From contig CAWUKD010000037.1 in assembly GCA_963922815.1 (NCBI GenBank), positions 1-25,603 on the forward strand: a DNA stretch of 25,603 bases. The letters are read 5' to 3'. The DNA comes from SZUA-146 sp963922815 (GTDB lineage: Bacteria; Pseudomonadota; Gammaproteobacteria; Steroidobacterales; SZUA-146). Both the position numbers and the translations under genes were made by a program. Positions 23,373 through 25,603 of the stretch are shown here, one piece after another. The notes below the pieces were generated by a model. That model made no database searches, was not told where the DNA came from, and saw nothing but the letters and a program-made list of their open reading frames with translations. Position 1 is the first letter of the stretch. Every line of letters begins with the position of its first letter.

Positions 23373-24485
23373 ATGGATATGGCAAATTTTTTGCTTTGGC
23401 TCAGACGCCGCATGGAACGCACGGAGAGGATAAGCCCGTCACGAAACGATACCTCTTCAGTTTGGGGTGTGGTTTTACTCGCTTTGGGTGTTTTCACGAC
23501 TGTTCCGGTCTCACTTGCGCAAAACTCCCGCGTGGAAGCCAGCCCGGTTGTGGTCAAAGTTCAGCCCCTGTCAGCCATCACAACGGCACAGCAGCAGTTT
23601 GCGCCGGCAACGGTCATCGCCGCGAACCGGGCGACCGTGGCGGCGCGTCTGTCGGCCAACATCGATCTGGTCGGCATTGAGGTCGGAGAGCGGGTCACTA
23701 AAGGTCAGATTCTGGCGCAGCTCGACAGCCGCGATTTTGAATTGGCGCTGCAACAGGCCAGGGCCCAGCTTGCCTCCACCGACGCCCAGATTGCCCAGGC
23801 GCAGCTACGCCTCAAGCGTGCCAACGAGCTGTCCGGAAATCAGTATATATCCGCGGACGATTTACTGGCACGGGAAACCGACGTGACGGTGCTTACGGCT
23901 AATCGTGCTTCTAATAATGTGGCCATTCGAATTGCCGAAAGGGATCTGGAAAAGGCCCGTATTCGGGCACCTTTTGATGCCGTGGTGGTTGCCCGCTTTG
24001 CACAGGTAGGTAGCTTCGTAACGCCTTCGACGCCGATGTTCGAGCTGGTTCAGCTAAATAGCCCGGAAGTAGAGGCGCGGGTTGCCAGCAGTCTGATCAA
24101 GGGTCTTGAAGCAGGGGTGCAGGTCGGGTTCGAGCGCAATGGCCAGGCCTGGCCGCTGGAAGTGTCGCGGGTAAGTCCCGTGGTGTCTTCCGAGTCCGGT
24201 GCGCAGCTGGTGCGACTGCAGTTTCTTGAAGAGTCGGCGCCGGTCGGCAGCAGTGGTCGGGTGGTCTGGCAGGACAGCGTAGGCTCGGTACCCGCCGACA
24301 TGCTGGTGCAGCGTGGCAATGCTCTGGGACTCTTTGTTGCCAGTGGCGATCGCGCGCAGTTTCATGCGCTTGAAAACGCTCAGGAGGGCAGGCCCGCTTC
24401 GACCCGCCTGCCGCCCGCGACGTTAATCGTCACGCTGGGGCGCCACAAGTTGCAGGATGGTCAGCAGCTGAACATCGTCGAATAG
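23373..24485 (+). CDS. RND efflux system periplasmic adaptor
   Basis: This 370-residue membrane fusion protein would connect the RND pump encoded next to an outer-membrane channel. A charged N-terminal stretch (about 1-29) precedes a hydrophobic signal or anchor (about 30-49, ending SLAQ). The first lipoyl half (VAARLSANIDLVGIEVGERVTKGQILAQLD, split over about 86-115), an Ala/Gln-rich coiled-coil hairpin (about 118-185) and the second lipoyl half with IRAPFDAVV (about 195-203) follow, then a beta-barrel. AGGA lies 4 bases before the ATG at 23373 and 10 before a second in-frame ATG at 23379, so either could be used. The permease gene begins 2 bases after the stop, so the pair forms an operon. 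No outer-membrane channel gene is visible. Confidence 0.92.
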   Translation: MDMANFLLWLRRRMERTERISPSRNDTSSVWGVVLLALGVFTTVPVSLAQNSRVEASPVVVKVQPLSAITTAQQQFAPATVIAANRATVAARLSANIDLVGIEVGERVTKGQILAQLDSRDFELALQQARAQLASTDAQIAQAQLRLKRANELSGNQYISADDLLARETDVTVLTANRASNNVAIRIAERDLEKARIRAPFDAVVVARFAQVGSFVTPSTPMFELVQLNSPEVEARVASSLIKGLEAGVQVGFERNGQAWPLEVSRVSPVVSSESGAQLVRLQFLEESAPVGSSGRVVWQDSVGSVPADMLVQRGNALGLFVASGDRAQFHALENAQEGRPASTRLPPATLIVTLGRHKLQDGQQLNIVE

Positions 24486-24487
24486 TC

Positions 24488-25603
24488 ATGCTACGCAATC
24501 TGCTTACACACCATCCTCTGGTCAATATTCTGTTTGCCGTGGTTTTGATTTTCGGCGTGTTGTCGTTTCTCGAAATGCCGCGCGAAAACGACCCCGACGT
24601 GAATTTCAACTGGATCATTATCAACACGGTGCTGCCCGGCGCGTCGGCCAAAGATGTGGAAGATCTGGTTACCGCGCCGCTCGAAGACGCGTTAACCGGT
24701 GTTAAAGACATCAAGTTCGTTTCCAGTAACTCCCAGCAGAACAGTTCCACCATGCTGGTCCGATTCAATGAAATGCCCCGGGACGAATTTCTGATTCGCT
24801 TTGCCGATCTGCGTCGCGACGTTCAGAACAAAGCGCGCGCCGAACTGCCTGACGAAGCGGAAGATCCGTTCATTACCGAAATCACGACGTCAAGCGGTTT
24901 TCCTACCGCGATCGTTGTGGTTACCGGTCAGGCGGACGACGAGACGCTTCGGGAAATCTCGCGGTCCATGAAGCAGGACCTGGAACGCATGAAGGGCGTT
25001 GATAACGTATCGAGTATTGGGCTCCATCCACCGGAGCTTCAGGTCAATCTTGACTTGCCTTCCATCGCCGCCCGCGGTTTGACGGCGGTGGATATCAGCG
25101 ACAGTCTTCGTTCGGCTTACCGAGACACGTCGGCGGGAGCGCTGCCGGTTGCAGGGTCTGAATGGCTGGTTCGCGTAGATGAGGCCGAGCCTGATCCCGA
25201 AAAGCTTGCGCAGTATCAGCTGCGCACCCCGGATGGCGGACAGGTCGCACTGAGTGAAATCGCCAGCGTGGAGCGGGTAAGACAAAAGCCTTCGACCCTG
25301 GTTTCGTTTGAAGGCAACCCGGCGGTATCGCTTGCGGTGATAAAACAAAAGTATGTCAACACGCTTGAGCTGGTTGACCGGGTTAACGCCTACGTGAGCG
25401 AAAAGAATCTGCAGTACGCCGAACGCGGAATTCATGTGGCCCTGGCAGACGATCAGACGGTGCAAACACGCACCGCGCTCAACGTCATGGGTCGTAACGC
25501 CATGCTCGGCCTGTTCCTGGTGCTGGTGGTGTGCTGGCTGTTTCTCGGCATCCGTATTGCGGTCATGGTCACGCTGGGTATTGCGTTTTCCATTGCCGGT
25601 ACG
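24488..25603 (+). CDS. RND efflux permease, AcrB/MexF family (3' end missing)
   Basis: The frame starts with ATG two bases after the adaptor stop and stays open for 372 codons to the window edge. About 35-40% of a typical 1000-1050-residue RND pump is present. TM1 covers about residues 12-29. A FLEMPRENDPDVNF segment (27-40) and LPGASAKDVEDLVTAPLEDAL (49-69) are characteristic of the RND porter domain entry. The first periplasmic porter/docking region occupies about 30-335, and TM2 begins near 345. The sequence is closest in style to the small-molecule HAE-type pumps with an N-terminal PRENDPDV motif rather than to heavy-metal CusA pumps. The proton-relay Asp residues of TM4 lie beyond the window. 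The substrate is unknown. Confidence 0.93.
   Translation, partial: MLRNLLTHHPLVNILFAVVLIFGVLSFLEMPRENDPDVNFNWIIINTVLPGASAKDVEDLVTAPLEDALTGVKDIKFVSSNSQQNSSTMLVRFNEMPRDEFLIRFADLRRDVQNKARAELPDEAEDPFITEITTSSGFPTAIVVVTGQADDETLREISRSMKQDLERMKGVDNVSSIGLHPPELQVNLDLPSIAARGLTAVDISDSLRSAYRDTSAGALPVAGSEWLVRVDEAEPDPEKLAQYQLRTPDGGQVALSEIASVERVRQKPSTLVSFEGNPAVSLAVIKQKYVNTLELVDRVNAYVSEKNLQYAERGIHVALADDQTVQTRTALNVMGRNAMLGLFLVLVVCWLFLGIRIAVMVTLGIAFSIAGT

Overview
This is a gene-dense chromosomal window of moderately high GC from what looks like a marine or saline-adapted gammaproteobacterium. Three things point that way: a second-type elongation factor G of the kind found beside the ordinary str-operon copy in Pseudomonas and Vibrio, two sodium-coupled BCCT betaine-type transporters, and a betaine-homocysteine methyltransferase of the type common in marine bacteria. 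The taxonomic call rests on remembered family features, not on a search. I see no rRNA, tRNA, CRISPR array, transposase, integrase or phage gene, so the region reads as ordinary chromosome rich in transport genes.

Left part (1-5140, all minus strand). A MacA/MacB-like export system has an adaptor, an ABC ATPase and a permease cut by the window start; the last two overlap by ATGA. Upstream of it lies a zinc-dependent betaine/homocysteine S-methyltransferase (bmt-like), then a lipoprotein with a methyltransferase fold that ends at a very strong hairpin terminator.

Centre (5300-13661). On the plus strand come a divergent 3-methyladenine glycosylase I relative that seems to lack the catalytic Glu, an MFS transporter and BCCT transporter 1. 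BCCT 1 overlaps tail to tail with a minus-strand secreted thioredoxin-like protein, which follows a LOG-family nucleotide hydrolase. BCCT transporter 2 and an EamA/DMT exporter follow on the plus strand, separated by a hairpin terminator. The BCCT carriers and bmt suggest a cell that takes up methylated osmolytes and uses their methyl groups, although these genes do not form one operon.

Right-centre (13694-19227). A minus-strand operon encodes a complete TRAP transporter (binding protein, small and large membrane subunits) followed by a hydantoinase/oxoprolinase A-type protein. The last three genes are translationally linked by 1-base stop/start overlaps. The usual B subunit is not next to it. 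A small gene of unknown function diverges from this operon, and the shared 130-bp control region carries alternating GACCG/CGGTC half-sites and a 16-bp palindrome.

Right end (19312-25603). A Spinster-type MFS transporter and EF-G2 (fusA) are on the minus strand; fusA has its own terminator and a long leader. Diverging from fusA is a two-gene RND efflux system (adaptor and permease), with the permease cut by the window end. Nothing here is an obvious new defence or mobile system. The best leads are the TRAP/HyuA operon with its control region and orphan gene, the active-site-degenerate glycosylase, and the methyltransferase-like lipoprotein.
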